DNA of 32,304 nucleotides from Labrys miyagiensis (GCF_030160835.1 NZ_BSPC01000029.1:1-32304); one strand, 5' to 3'. Positions 24,588 to 32,304 are shown, counted from the first letter of the stretch. The notes: generated from the letters alone by a model not told the origin. Made by a program: numbers and translations.

Positions 24588-25511
24588 ATGCTCCGCTTCA
24601 TCCTGCGTCGGTTCGCCAGCGCGGTACCGACCCTGTTCCTGGTGATCACGATCTCCTTCTTCCTGATGCGGTTCGCCCCCGGCGGTCCCTTCAACATGGA
24701 GCGGCCGCTGCCGCCTCAGATCCTGGAGAACATGAACCGGGCCTATCACCTCGACGAGCCGCTCTGGCAGCAATATCTGCGCTATATGGTCAATGTCGTG
24801 CAGGGGGATTTCGGCCCGAGCTACATCTATCGTGACTTTACCATCCTGGAATTGATGAAGCAGAGCCTGCCCTATTCGCTGACATTGGGCTCCTTCGCCT
24901 TGCTGATCGCCGTCGGTGGCGGCCTCACCATGGGCACCATAGCGGCGCTGCGCCAGAATTCGATCATCGACGTCCTGGTGATGAGCGTTGCCAATATCGG
25001 CATCACCGTGCCCAACTTCGTGGTCGGGCCCGTGCTGGCGCTGATCTTCGCGGTCATGCTGGGCTGGCTTCCGGGCGGGGGTTGGGGCGACGGCTCGCCG
25101 CGCTTCCTCGTCCTGCCGATGATCGCCCTCGCCTTGCCGGAAATGGCGGTGTTCGCCCGGCTGATGCGCGGCTCCATGCTCGAATCGCTGAGGACCGACC
25201 ATATCCGCACCGCTCGCGCCTATGGCCTGCCCAGCCGGGTGCTGGTCTTCGCCCATGCCATGCGCGCCGGGCTGCTCCCCTGCATCACCTATCTCGCGCC
25301 GGCGGCAGCCCAGCTCCTCACCGGCTCCGCCGTAGTGGAGACCATTTTCGGCATTCCCGGGGTGGGACGCTATTTCGTCACGGGCGCCCTCAACCGCGAC
25401 TATACGCTGGTGATGGCGACCGTCGTGCTGGTCTCGGTGTTCATCATCGTCTTCAACCTCGCCGTCGACCTCATCTATGCCCTGCTCGATCCGAGGGTTC
25501 GCTATGACTGA
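24588..25511 (+). CDS. oppB: Oligopeptide ABC transporter permease OppB
   Basis: This 307-residue BPD_transp_1 permease has the OppB/DppB start MLRFILRRFASAVPTLFLVITISFFLMRFAPGGPF and about six membrane segments. The EAA loop lies around DHIRTARAYGLPSRVLVFAHAMR, which contacts the ATPase. The C-terminus includes AVVETIFGIPGVGRYFVTGALNRDY. The ATG at 24588 follows GAGGAGG. It overlaps oppC by 8 bp (ATGACTGA), which implies coupled translation and assembly as a heterodimer. Confidence 0.95.
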   Translation: MLRFILRRFASAVPTLFLVITISFFLMRFAPGGPFNMERPLPPQILENMNRAYHLDEPLWQQYLRYMVNVVQGDFGPSYIYRDFTILELMKQSLPYSLTLGSFALLIAVGGGLTMGTIAALRQNSIIDVLVMSVANIGITVPNFVVGPVLALIFAVMLGWLPGGGWGDGSPRFLVLPMIALALPEMAVFARLMRGSMLESLRTDHIRTARAYGLPSRVLVFAHAMRAGLLPCITYLAPAAAQLLTGSAVVETIFGIPGVGRYFVTGALNRDYTLVMATVVLVSVFIIVFNLAVDLIYALLDPRVRYD

Positions 25512-26631
25512 CGCCGCCATCACGCCCCAGGGCACGAGCGGCCGGAGCCGCAGCCTGTTCCAGCTTGCGATGCTGCGCCTGCGCCGCAACATCGCCGCCA
25601 TGGTCAGCCTGGTGGTGTTCGCCGCCATCGCCCTCTTCTGCGTCCTAGGCCCGCTGGTGGCGCCGCATCACTACGACCAGGTCTTCGAATCCTATGTGAA
25701 CGTGCCGCCGAGCCTGTCACCCTATCCGCAAAAGGACACCCTGACGGACGTCATCACGCATGTCGCCGAACAGGCTCGGGTGAAGCTCGACAGTTTCGAA
25801 ACCTCCGGCTCCAGCTTCACCGCCACCTTCTCCTCGGACAAGAAGATCGATCCGCGGGTCACCCGCTATGTCGACCGCGTTAATGAGTTCGAGAATGCCG
25901 CGGTGGCGGAGAGCCGTGACGACGGCCGCACCCTGGTGGTCAAGGGCGATATCAACGGGCAGTATTTCCTGCTCGGCACGGACGCCAACGGGCGCGACCT
26001 GCTCTCGCGCATCATGCTCGGCGGCCAGATCTCGCTGCTGGTCGGCATGCTGGCGAGCCTGGTCAGCCTCTTGCTCGGCGTCACCTATGGCGCGATCTCC
26101 GGCTTTGCCGGCGGGCGCACCGACAATGTGATGATGCGCTTCGTCGAGATCCTCTATTCCCTGCCCTTCACCTTCTTCGTCATCCTGCTGGTGGTCTATT
26201 TCGGCCGCAACTTCGTGCTGATCTTCGTGGCCATCGGCGCCATCGAGTGGCTCGACATGGCGCGCATCGTGCGCGGCCAGACGCTGTCGCTGAAGCGGCG
26301 CGAATTCGTCGCCGCAGCCCATGCCATGGGCCTTTCGGACTGGGCGGTGATCCGCCAGCACATCATCCCCAACACCATCGGGCAGGTGGTGATCTTCCTC
26401 ACCGTGCGTATCCCGCGCGTCATCCTGCTGGAGAGCTTCCTCTCCTTCCTCGGCCTCGGCGTGCAGGAGCCACTGACGAGCTGGGGGGCCCTCATCGCCA
26501 TCGGCGCCGGCTCCATGCAGGCGGCGCCCTGGCTGCTGATCTGCCCCGCCGCCTTCTTCGTCACCACGCTGTTCTGCCTCAACTTCATCGGCGACGGCCT
26601 GCGCGACGCCCTCGATCCCAAGGACCGTTGA
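25504..26631 (+). CDS. oppC: Oligopeptide ABC transporter permease OppC, long form
   Basis: This 375-residue permease has TM1 at about 42-62. The long periplasmic stretch (about 63-170) that follows includes DVITHVAEQARVKLDSFETSGSSF and VTRYVDRVNEFENAAVAESRDDGRTLVVKGD. The core domain starts at LLGTDANGRDLLSRIMLGGQISLLVG, the typical OppC entry motif. The EAA loop is KRREFVAAAHAMGLSDWAVIRQHIIPNT. OppC proteins are commonly near 300 residues, so the periplasmic insert is unusual in size. The start ATG at 25504 overlaps oppB. The next gene starts 1 bp after the stop. Confidence 0.93.
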   Translation: MTDAAITPQGTSGRSRSLFQLAMLRLRRNIAAMVSLVVFAAIALFCVLGPLVAPHHYDQVFESYVNVPPSLSPYPQKDTLTDVITHVAEQARVKLDSFETSGSSFTATFSSDKKIDPRVTRYVDRVNEFENAAVAESRDDGRTLVVKGDINGQYFLLGTDANGRDLLSRIMLGGQISLLVGMLASLVSLLLGVTYGAISGFAGGRTDNVMMRFVEILYSLPFTFFVILLVVYFGRNFVLIFVAIGAIEWLDMARIVRGQTLSLKRREFVAAAHAMGLSDWAVIRQHIIPNTIGQVVIFLTVRIPRVILLESFLSFLGLGVQEPLTSWGALIAIGAGSMQAAPWLLICPAAFFVTTLFCLNFIGDGLRDALDPKDR

Positions 26632-26632
26632 T

Positions 26633-28279
26633 ATGGCGACCGCCGACGTGACCAAGCCGGAAGACAACGAGACCGTTCTCGACATTTCGGGCCTCGACGT
26701 GCGTTTCTCGACACCCGATGGCGAACTTCGCGCCGTCAAGGGCGTCGACATCAAGGTACGGCGTGGCGAGACCGTCGCCATCGTCGGCGAATCCGGGTCC
26801 GGCAAGAGCCAGACCATGATGGCGACCATGGGACTTCTGGCCGGCAATGGCCGTGCGACCGGTTCGGCCCGATATCGCGGGCGCGAATTGCTCGGGCTCA
26901 GGCCGAAGGACCTCAACAAGGTGCGCGGCGCCAAGATCACCATGATCTTCCAGGAGCCGATGACCTCGCTCGACCCGCTCTATCGCATCGGCCGCCAGGT
27001 GGCCGAGCCGATCGTGCATCACCAGGGCATCGGCTACGCCGAGGCCCGCAAGCAAGTGATCGAGCTGCTTCGGTTGGTCGGCATTCCCCATCCCGAGCGG
27101 CGGGTCGATGCCTATCCGCACGAAATGTCCGGCGGACAGCGCCAGCGCGTGATGATCGCCATGGCGCTCGCCAACCAGCCGGACGTGCTCATCGCCGACG
27201 AGCCGACCACCGCCCTCGACGTCACCGTGCAGGCGCAGATCCTCGCACTGCTGGCGGATCTGCGCGAGCGGCTCGGCATGGCGATCGTCTTCATCAGTCA
27301 CGACCTCAATGTCGTCCGGCGCTTTGCCGACCGCGTCTATGTCATGCGCTATGGCGAGGTGGTGGAGGAGGGACCGATCGAGGAGGTCTTCAGCCGCCCA
27401 CGCAACCCCTATACGCAGATGCTGCTCGCGGCCGAGCCCACGGGCAGCAAGGCGCCGCCGCGAGCGAGCGCACCGGTGCTGCTGGAGGGCCGGGACGTCA
27501 AGGTCAGCTTCCATCTGCCCGGCGGGGGCCTGTTCAGCCGCCATGCCGCCATCGAGCTCAAGGCGGTGGATGGCGTGTCGCTGCGCCTGCAGCAGGGACA
27601 GACCATCGGCATCGTCGGCGAATCCGGATCGGGCAAATCCACCCTCGGCCGCGCCTTGCTGCGGCTGAATATCGCTCAGGGGCACATCCTGTTCGACGGC
27701 AGTGACATCTCCAAAGCGGACCAGACGCGCATGCGGCCCCTGCGGCGGGCGCTGCAGCTCGTCTTCCAGGACCCCTACGGCTCGCTGTCGCCGCGCATGA
27801 CGGTGGGCGCCATCGTCACCGAAGGGCTCAAGGTGCATGAGCCGAACCTTTCCGCCGCCGAGCGCGACAAGCGCGCCATCCAGGCCCTGACGGAGGTTGG
27901 CCTCGATCCTCTTTCCCGCAACCGCTATCCGCATGAATTCTCAGGCGGCCAGCGCCAGCGTATCGCTATCGCCCGCGCGATGATTCTCATGCCGAAGGTC
28001 GTGGTGCTGGACGAGCCGACCTCGGCCCTCGACCGCTCGGTGCAGAAGCAGATCGTGGAATTGCTGCGCGAGCTGCAGGCCGCGCATGATCTTTCCTACC
28101 TCTTCATCAGCCACGATCTCGCAGTGGTGAGAGCCCTCTCCGACTACGTGATCGTCATGCGCGAGGGACGCATCGTCGAGGAAGGGCCGACGCGCCAGAT
28201 CTTCGACGCGCCACGGCAGGCCTATACCAAGGCCCTGATGGCGGCGGCGCTCGGCAAGACTCTGGAGGCGGCGGAATAG
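26633..28279 (+). CDS. Fused OppD-OppF ATP-binding protein
   Basis: This 548-residue protein contains two complete ABC ATPase domains. Domain 1: Walker [10 protein letters not shown] (52-60), Q-loop IFQEPM, signature MSGGQRQR (165-172), Walker [14 protein letters not shown]-loop ISHD. Domain 2: Walker [11 protein letters not shown]-loop [11 protein letters not shown], signature FSGGQRQR (436-443), Walker [14 protein letters not shown]-loop ISHD. The linker is about residues 265-285. Such OppDF fusions are common in Hyphomicrobiales. It powers the OppBC channel. AAGGA lies about 8 nt before the ATG. Both sites look catalytically complete. The operon ends here. Confidence 0.95.
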   Translation: MATADVTKPEDNETVLDISGLDVRFSTPDGELRAVKGVDIKVRRGETVAIVGESGSGKSQTMMATMGLLAGNGRATGSARYRGRELLGLRPKDLNKVRGAKITMIFQEPMTSLDPLYRIGRQVAEPIVHHQGIGYAEARKQVIELLRLVGIPHPERRVDAYPHEMSGGQRQRVMIAMALANQPDVLIADEPTTALDVTVQAQILALLADLRERLGMAIVFISHDLNVVRRFADRVYVMRYGEVVEEGPIEEVFSRPRNPYTQMLLAAEPTGSKAPPRASAPVLLEGRDVKVSFHLPGGGLFSRHAAIELKAVDGVSLRLQQGQTIGIVGESGSGKSTLGRALLRLNIAQGHILFDGSDISKADQTRMRPLRRALQLVFQDPYGSLSPRMTVGAIVTEGLKVHEPNLSAAERDKRAIQALTEVGLDPLSRNRYPHEFSGGQRQRIAIARAMILMPKVVVLDEPTSALDRSVQKQIVELLRELQAAHDLSYLFISHDLAVVRALSDYVIVMREGRIVEEGPTRQIFDAPRQAYTKALMAAALGKTLEAAE

Positions 28280-28355
28280 AAGCGTTCGGCGCGAATTTGC
28301 GATTCCTGGCTATTCGATATGAAGATAAAGCACTCTACGGGGCCATAAAAAATAA

Positions 28356-28431
28356 GTGAATCGGAAAGCCGGTGTTGACAGTGCGGGAGAGGCGCGGCGC
28401 TTGAAGCGCTTGTCTTCAAGCGATCCCTTGG
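28356..28431 (+). repeat. Diverged direct repeat, copy A
   Basis: It aligns with copy B at 29214-29297 through shared blocks AAGCCGGTGTT, GGAGAGGCGCG, GCTTGAAGC and CGATCCCT. Unlike copy B it holds a perfect hairpin, CGCTTGAAG (28398-28406) with CTTCAAGCG (28414-28422). That hairpin may end the opp transcript, although no T-tract follows. Confidence 0.65.
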
Positions 28432-28545
28432 GTACCCGGTCAAACCGCTCGTCAGTGCTCGTGTCAATCGATGGTGCTCTGCGTGGCCCCCTCCTCCGCC
28501 GATGACACAGGCGTTGGATTACGTTGAACATAAAATGAACGGATC

Positions 28546-28574
28546 TTGACTTCCGTTCGTTGCCATGCTTTATT
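28546..28574 (+). promoter_or_regulatory. Sigma70-like promoter with inverted repeat
   Basis: TTGACT (28546-28551), 17 bp, then TTTATT (28569-28574). The -35 box is enclosed by GAACGGA (28538-28544) and TCCGTTC (28552-28558), an inverted repeat that could be an operator. Transcription would start near 28581, six bases before a nested hairpin. No known gene follows on this strand. Confidence 0.4.
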
Positions 28575-28584
28575 CCCTAACGGA

Positions 28585-28965
28585 ATGAAGCGTCAGCAGC
28601 CGGCGTATGATCAACCCGGCTCCGAACGCTTCCATCCACCCCGAAAGCCTATCCACGCGGTAGGCGTGCGGCGGTCCTGCTTCTTTCGAAGCCGGCCTCC
28701 GGGGGTGATGCGCGGGACAGACGGGATCGGCACCCCATGGAAGTGCCTCGCGATGGAAAGACCACGCGATCAAGATCCCTGGACGGAGCGTGACGGGCTT
28801 GAGCCCGGCAACGCCTTCATCCCCATGCCCCGCCGATGCGGTGAAGACGGCTCATGCCACTGTCCGGCCAGGACTGCAGCGCTGAGCCCCTTCATCGAGC
28901 CGGCTGGTCAGGTTCGGATGGTCCGTGCCATCCGCTCCCGGCTCGCCTCCGCCTGCAGAAGGCGG
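28585..28965 (+). ncRNA. Candidate structured RNA
   Basis: Downstream of the promoter-like site, GAAGCGT (28587-28593) pairs with ACGCTTC (28626-28632) and encloses AGCCGG with CCGGCT. Further stems are GCTTC-TTTC-GAAGC (28679-28692), CGGATGG with CCATCCG (28915-28934), and CCGCCT with AGGCGG (28949-28965). I could not match it to 6S, tmRNA, SRP or RNase P RNA. The 3' end is unknown and the evidence is structural only. Confidence 0.3.
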
Positions 28966-29213
28966 AAAAACAGGTGGCCTTGCACGCCTTGTCAGCGCGC
29001 CAGGCGACCGGAACGGGGCGATGGCGGCTCGCACCGACAGTGCGGCCTGCATCTTCCATGATTCTGCTTTCACGGCTGCCCTGCAGCCGCCATCGCCCGG
29101 TTTCTCTTCATCAACCCAGCCCGGGAGGGCGTGGGAACGAGAGCGTTTGTGCGTTGCGGTGAACAAGTGGCGGAGGCCAAAGAAGCTGACGCCTGGGGAT
29201 CGTCAAGAAATCC

Positions 29214-29297
29214 GTGACTCGGCAAGCCGGTGTTCAGCGAGCAGGAGAGGCGCGCAAGCGTCACGCTTGAAGCACTTATTTTTTAACGATCCCTAGG
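29214..29297 (+). repeat. Diverged direct repeat, copy B
   Basis: It is the counterpart of copy A, 858 bp downstream in the same orientation. It has a few extra bases after GGAGAGGCGCG, and its second stem arm has decayed to TTATTTTTTAA. Its last bases overlap the stop codon of the methyltransferase gene (29293-29295). Confidence 0.65.
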
Positions 29298-30105
29298 CGC
29301 GTGCAACGATCACATGCGCCTGGATCTTTCCGCAGACCGGTCCTTCGCCGAACTCCCTCGCGATCGCCTGCGCGGCCCGGCTGGTGACGGCCTCCAGGGC
29401 TTGCGGGTCGCGGGCTTCGATCTCGTTGCGCAACGGCGTGCCCTGACAGTAGGCGATTGCCGGGACACGGGCATTGGGAGCCCTGCTTTCGTGTTGAAGC
29501 GTCACGATCTCGATGGCTGAAAAGCCGGCCTTGCCCAGATCGGCTTCGATCTGCGCGATATCGTGGTAGCCATGTGGCGTTCGGGCCAGGAACCGGGGCG
29601 GATCGCTTGGAAAATAGCCCTCTGCAGCCACCGTCACCAGACGAGCGAAGTCATTGGCCTCGATGCGATCCCACGCATTGAAGACAAAGCGACCGCCAGG
29701 TTTGAGGACGCGAAGCGCTTCCCGGTAGCCGGCAACCTTATCCGGAAAGAACATCACGCCAAACTGACAGCAGACGGCATCGAAACTGCCTGGCTCAAAG
29801 GGCAAGTGCAGGGCATCCGCCTGTCGCCAGGCTAGCCGCTCGTCCGCGCTCTGCCTGGCGGCGGCCCTGTCGAGCATGGCCTGGTTCAGATCGCTGACGA
29901 TGTAGCGAACGTCCTTTCCGAGAAGCGGGGCCAGCGCACGCGTTACAACACCGGTCCCCGCCGCAGTCTCGAGAATTCGGGTCGGAGACGCATCCGCGAC
30001 CCGTCGTGCCAGGTCCGCGGCATATGGTTCGAAGATCAGCGGCACCAGATAGGTGTCGTAAATCCCAGGGATGGATCCGGTGAAGAGCTTGTCGGTGGCA
30101 GACAT
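29293..30105 (-). CDS. Class I SAM-dependent methyltransferase
   Basis: This 270-residue protein has a UbiE/Methyltransf_11-type fold. The SAM site is ILETAAGTGVVTRALAPLL with acidic residue D in YIVSDLNQAMLDRA. Motif II lies in FDAVCCQFGVMFFPDKVAGYREALRVLKPGGRFVFNAWD. The C-terminal part (NARVPAIAYCQGTPLRNEIEAR) resembles proteins annotated as small-molecule or ubiquinone-type methyltransferases. The substrate is unknown. The ATG at 30105 has AGGAG about 8 nt upstream, and the open frame further upstream runs into the btaA control region. It is divergent from btaA, and the predicted promoters of the two overlap. The stop codon lies in repeat copy B. Confidence 0.87.
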   Translation of the reverse strand: MSATDKLFTGSIPGIYDTYLVPLIFEPYAADLARRVADASPTRILETAAGTGVVTRALAPLLGKDVRYIVSDLNQAMLDRAAARQSADERLAWRQADALHLPFEPGSFDAVCCQFGVMFFPDKVAGYREALRVLKPGGRFVFNAWDRIEANDFARLVTVAAEGYFPSDPPRFLARTPHGYHDIAQIEADLGKAGFSAIEIVTLQHESRAPNARVPAIAYCQGTPLRNEIEARDPQALEAVTSRAAQAIAREFGEGPVCGKIQAHVIVARA

Positions 30106-30177
30106 CCGCGATGCTCCTGTCCCTGTTGAGGTTCCGATGTGCCCAGCGCAACCCGGGGGCGCAGCAATTCCCAACAC

Positions 30178-30234
30178 ATTGTATCCTCGCCCCAGGACAT
30201 CCGTCATCCCATCGTCATCCCTAAGTCGTATCCG
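30178..30234. promoter_or_regulatory. Pho-box-like repeats between btaA and the divergent methyltransferase
   Basis: Three 11-bp units are in phase: GTCAT at 30203, GTCAT at 30214 and GTCGT at 30225. The 18-mer CCGTCATCCCATCGTCAT (30201-30218) fits the spacing of a PhoB box. Rightward, TATCCG at 30229-30234 lies 10 bp beyond the box, where the -10 of a PhoB-activated promoter is expected. Leftward, TGACGG (30206-30201) and TACAAT (30183-30178) form a -35/-10 pair with a 17-bp spacer for the methyltransferase gene. Confidence 0.6.
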
Positions 30235-30292
30235 CGACAGCCAGCGTCGTGACTCGGATTCCCTGAGAGCGACGAAGATAGGGATAGCGGAT

Positions 30293-31543
30293 GTGAGCAC
30301 GGTTGAAGCGCGTGGCCCGGCGAAGGGGCATGTGAAGCAGGCAGTCGAACACCATAAATTGCTGTCGCTCCGCGGCATCCAGGACCGGCTCTTCACCCTC
30401 GCCTTCAGCGGCCTGGTCTATGCCCAGATCTGGGAAGATCCCGAGATCGACATGGAAGCGCTCGCTCTCAAGCCGGATGACCGGCTCGTCGCCATCGCCT
30501 CCGGCGGCTGCAATGTGATGAGCTATCTCACCGCCAATCCGGCCGCCATCACCGCCGTCGATCTCAACCGCCACCACATCGCGCTGAACAAGCTCAAGAT
30601 CGCCGCCGCCCAGCACCTGCCCGATCACGATGCCTTCTTCGACTTCTTCGCCCGGGCCGGCAAGCACGGCAATATCGCGGCCTATGAGGGCCATCTGCGC
30701 GCCCATCTCGATGAAGATACCCGCGCCTATTGGAACGGCCGCGACACGCTCGGCCGCAAGCGCATCGGCTATTTTGCCAAGAATCTCTATCGCCACGGCC
30801 TGCTCGGGCGCTTCATCGGCCTCGGCCATTTCCTTGGCAAGCTGCACCGCATCAATCCGGGCGATCTCCTGGCGGCGCGCGATCTCGCCGAACAGCGCCG
30901 GGTCTTCGACGAGCGCATCGCGCCCCTGTTCGACCGCCCGCACATCAAGTGGCTCACCCGCCGCCGCGCCTCGCTCTACGGCCTCGGCATCCCGCCGGCG
31001 CAATATGACGCCCTCGCCGAAGCCGCCAGCGATGGCGGCGAAATCGCCGATGTGCTGCGCGAGAGGCTGGAGCGCCTCGCCTGCGACTTCGATCTCAAGA
31101 ACAATTATTTCGCCTGGCAGGCCTTTGGCCGCGGCTACAAGCCCGAGGGTGACGGCCCGGTGCCGCCCTATCTCGAATCAGGTGCCTACGAGGCGGTGAA
31201 AAGCCGCGCCAGCCGCATCGATGTGCGCCATGTCAACCTGATCGATCATCTCAAGGCCCAGCCCGCCGCAAGCCTGGATGCCTATGTCCTGCTCGACGCG
31301 CAGGACTGGATGACGGACCCGATCCTCACCAAGCTGTGGAGCGAAATCACCCGCACCGCACGCCCCGGCGCCCGCGTCATCTTCCGCACCGCCGCCGAGG
31401 ACAGCCTGCTGCCGGGCCGCATCCCCAGCGATCTCCTAGCCCGCTGGTCCTATGACCGCGAGCGCTGCCGCGAATTGACCGCCCGCGATCGTTCGGCCAT
31501 CTATGGCGGCTTCCACCTCTATGAGCTCAGGACGGTCCATTGA
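30293..31543 (+). CDS. btaA: BtaA, S-adenosylmethionine:diacylglycerol 3-amino-3-carboxypropyltransferase
   Basis: This 416-residue DUF3419/BtaA protein makes diacylglycerylhomoserine by moving the aminocarboxypropyl group of SAM to diacylglycerol, the first step to the betaine lipid DGTS. Seen are SGLVYAQIWEDPEIDMEAL and the SAM-binding LVAIASGGCNVMSYLTANPAAITAVDLNRHHIALNKLK. The C-terminal block is VLLDAQDWMTDPILTKLWSEITRTARPGARVIFRTA. I chose GTG at 30293, preceded by AGGGA, because it gives the family length. The open frame further upstream crosses the control region. It is followed by btaB with a 4-bp overlap. Phosphate control is inferred from the Pho-box-like repeats. Confidence 0.93.
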   Translation: MSTVEARGPAKGHVKQAVEHHKLLSLRGIQDRLFTLAFSGLVYAQIWEDPEIDMEALALKPDDRLVAIASGGCNVMSYLTANPAAITAVDLNRHHIALNKLKIAAAQHLPDHDAFFDFFARAGKHGNIAAYEGHLRAHLDEDTRAYWNGRDTLGRKRIGYFAKNLYRHGLLGRFIGLGHFLGKLHRINPGDLLAARDLAEQRRVFDERIAPLFDRPHIKWLTRRRASLYGLGIPPAQYDALAEAASDGGEIADVLRERLERLACDFDLKNNYFAWQAFGRGYKPEGDGPVPPYLESGAYEAVKSRASRIDVRHVNLIDHLKAQPAASLDAYVLLDAQDWMTDPILTKLWSEITRTARPGARVIFRTAAEDSLLPGRIPSDLLARWSYDRERCRELTARDRSAIYGGFHLYELRTVH

Positions 31544-32208
31544 GCGCGCAACCAGAGATCAAGTCGTCGGCCCAGGCCGCCGAGGCCATGAACCGGATCT
31601 ATCGCTACCAGCGCTATATCTATGATCTCACGCGCAAATATTATCTGCTCGGCCGCGACCGGCTGATCGCCTCGATCAAGCCCGGCGCCGGCGATGCGAT
31701 CCTGGAGATCGGCTGCGGCACGGGGCGCAACCTTGTGGCCGTCGCCAGGCGCTATCCGGCGACGCCGCTCTACGGCTTCGACATCTCCACGGCCATGCTG
31801 GAGACGACGAAGCGCTCGCTCGCCCGCCACAATCTCGGCCGCGTCACCGTGGCCCAGGCGGACGCCACGCGTTTCGAGCCGACGATGTTCGGGCGCCAGG
31901 GCTTCGAGCGCATCTACATCTCCTATACGCTGTCGATGATCCCCGACTGGCGCGCCGTGCTCGAACGCGCCACCTCCAGCCTCAAGCCCGGCGGGCGCCT
32001 GCTGATCGTCGATTTCGGCCAGCAGGACGAACTGCCGGCCTGGTTCAAGCGCTTCCTCTTCGCCTGGCTCGCGCACTACCAGGTACACCCGATCGCCGAG
32101 ATGGGCCCGGCACTGGCCGAGATCGCCGAACGCAAGGGGCTGAGGCTGAGGACGGACAAGATCTGCCGGGGCTATGCCTTCTATGCGGAGCTGGAGCGGG
32201 CGGGCTGA
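31540..32208 (+). CDS. btaB: BtaB, diacylglycerylhomoserine N-methyltransferase
   Basis: This 222-residue class I methyltransferase adds three methyl groups to diacylglycerylhomoserine to give DGTS. Signature regions are MNRIYRYQRYIYDLTRKYYLLGRDRLI, the SAM site ILEIGCGTGRNLVAVARRYP, the acidic LYGFDISTAMLE, and IYISYTLSMIPDWRAVLERATSSLKPGGRLLIVDFGQ. The start is TTG at 31540, overlapping the btaA stop as TTGA, with AGGA about 8 nt upstream. The ATG at 31588 is a weaker alternative. Together with btaA it allows replacement of phospholipids when phosphate is scarce. Confidence 0.93.
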   Translation: MSAQPEIKSSAQAAEAMNRIYRYQRYIYDLTRKYYLLGRDRLIASIKPGAGDAILEIGCGTGRNLVAVARRYPATPLYGFDISTAMLETTKRSLARHNLGRVTVAQADATRFEPTMFGRQGFERIYISYTLSMIPDWRAVLERATSSLKPGGRLLIVDFGQQDELPAWFKRFLFAWLAHYQVHPIAEMGPALAEIAERKGLRLRTDKICRGYAFYAELERAG

Positions 32209-32279
32209 GCTGATATTGCCGTGAGGTCAGGATCAACAATCCTGGTCGCGCTGCCCCTTGTATCTGCAGGAATGATTTG

Positions 32280-32304
32280 ATGCACGATAGAAGCGACGAG
32301 CCCA
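32280..32304 (+). CDS. Possible start of a next gene (partial)
   Basis: An ATG at 32280 opens a frame (MHDRSDEP) cut by the window edge. AGGA lies about 9 nt upstream. Eight residues are too few to identify. A weak hairpin, CAGGAT-CAACA-ATCCTG (32228-32244), lies between btaB and this start. Confidence 0.2.

Larger units (their letters stand above)
28280..29292. other. 1-kb region without a convincing gene, rich in repeats and hairpins
   Basis: No reading frame here has recognisable domains. Those that are open on either strand contain proline-, arginine- and serine-rich text typical of non-coding GC-rich DNA. What can be seen is a pair of diverged direct repeats (28356-28431 and 29214-29297), a promoter-like site at 28546-28574, and a nested hairpin just downstream of it. 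Perfect stems lie at 28915-28934 and 28949-28965, and a 14-bp inverted repeat at 29016-29098. The segment could be an RNA gene, a decayed mobile insertion, or a long regulatory spacer. Confidence 0.55.

Noticed and set aside
28895-28940. Resemblance of GGTCAGGTTCGGATGG to the SRP RNA core
   Set aside because: The essential GGAAGCAGCC part and the long pairing helix are missing, so the match is partial and probably chance.
28585-29061. An open frame starting MKRQQPAYDQPGSE downstream of the promoter-like site
   Set aside because: It has no ribosome-binding site, no recognisable domain, and an Arg/Pro/Cys/Ser-rich composition typical of chance frames in GC-rich DNA. Several stable hairpins lie within it. 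An RNA reading is at least as likely.
30106-30292. N-terminal extension of the btaA frame across the control region
   Set aside because: It covers the Pho-box-like repeats and the divergent promoter, and BtaA proteins match only from about 30293.

Overview
The window is GC-rich bacterial chromosome. Gene content and layout point to an alphaproteobacterium of the Hyphomicrobiales (Rhizobiales). The evidence is a PetP/PetR-like regulator pair beside ilvE, a DUF992 secreted protein, the lgt / MidA-type methyltransferase / pgeF cluster, a COQ9/TetR-fold protein, betaine-lipid genes btaA-btaB, and short mosaic palindromic repeats of the kind known from rhizobia. I cannot name a genus.

Layout. 1-2108: an ArsR regulator heads an operon with an AHSA1/SRPBCC protein and a GST, and a GNAT acetyltransferase follows. 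2229-3122 (minus): ilvE. 3387-6081: a MarR regulator, an OmpR-type response regulator and an EnvZ-like kinase in one overlapping operon. 6091-8190: a nitrilase-fold amidase whose 3' end runs into an IS110-family element, followed by a palindromic repeat pair. 8194-11273 (minus): an M23 peptidase, a CsaA-like tRNA-binding protein and a COQ9/TetR-fold protein. 11490-13427: a CHASE3 hybrid histidine kinase. 13642-15379 (minus): proC, a YbjN protein and ubiK. 15473-17388: lgt and a MidA-like methyltransferase. 17629-18234 (minus): a DUF992 protein with a histidine-rich tail. 18535-19940: pgeF and a dual-specificity phosphatase. 20058-22409: a creatinase-like M24 protein and prs. 22783-28279: a complete oligopeptide ABC transporter operon with fused ATPases. 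28280-29292: about 1 kb with no convincing gene, carrying diverged direct repeats, a promoter-like site and several hairpins. 29293-32208: a methyltransferase divergent from btaA-btaB, with a Pho-box-like element between them.

How the genes work together. Most are household functions: valine/leucine/isoleucine and proline biosynthesis, PRPP supply, lipoprotein lipidation, ubiquinone assembly, peptide uptake and wall remodelling. The btaAB pair makes the phosphorus-free lipid DGTS, and the 11-bp repeats upstream fit control by phosphate starvation.

The accessory signal lies between the genes. There are inverted REP-like pairs of related design after several genes, and a MITE-like element of about 103 bp with TAGAGC/GCTCTA ends. 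One copy of that element sits inside a REP pair and another supplies the stop codon of the DUF992 gene. The IS110 upstream region may encode a bridge RNA. The 28.3-29.3 kb segment is the least explained part of the window.
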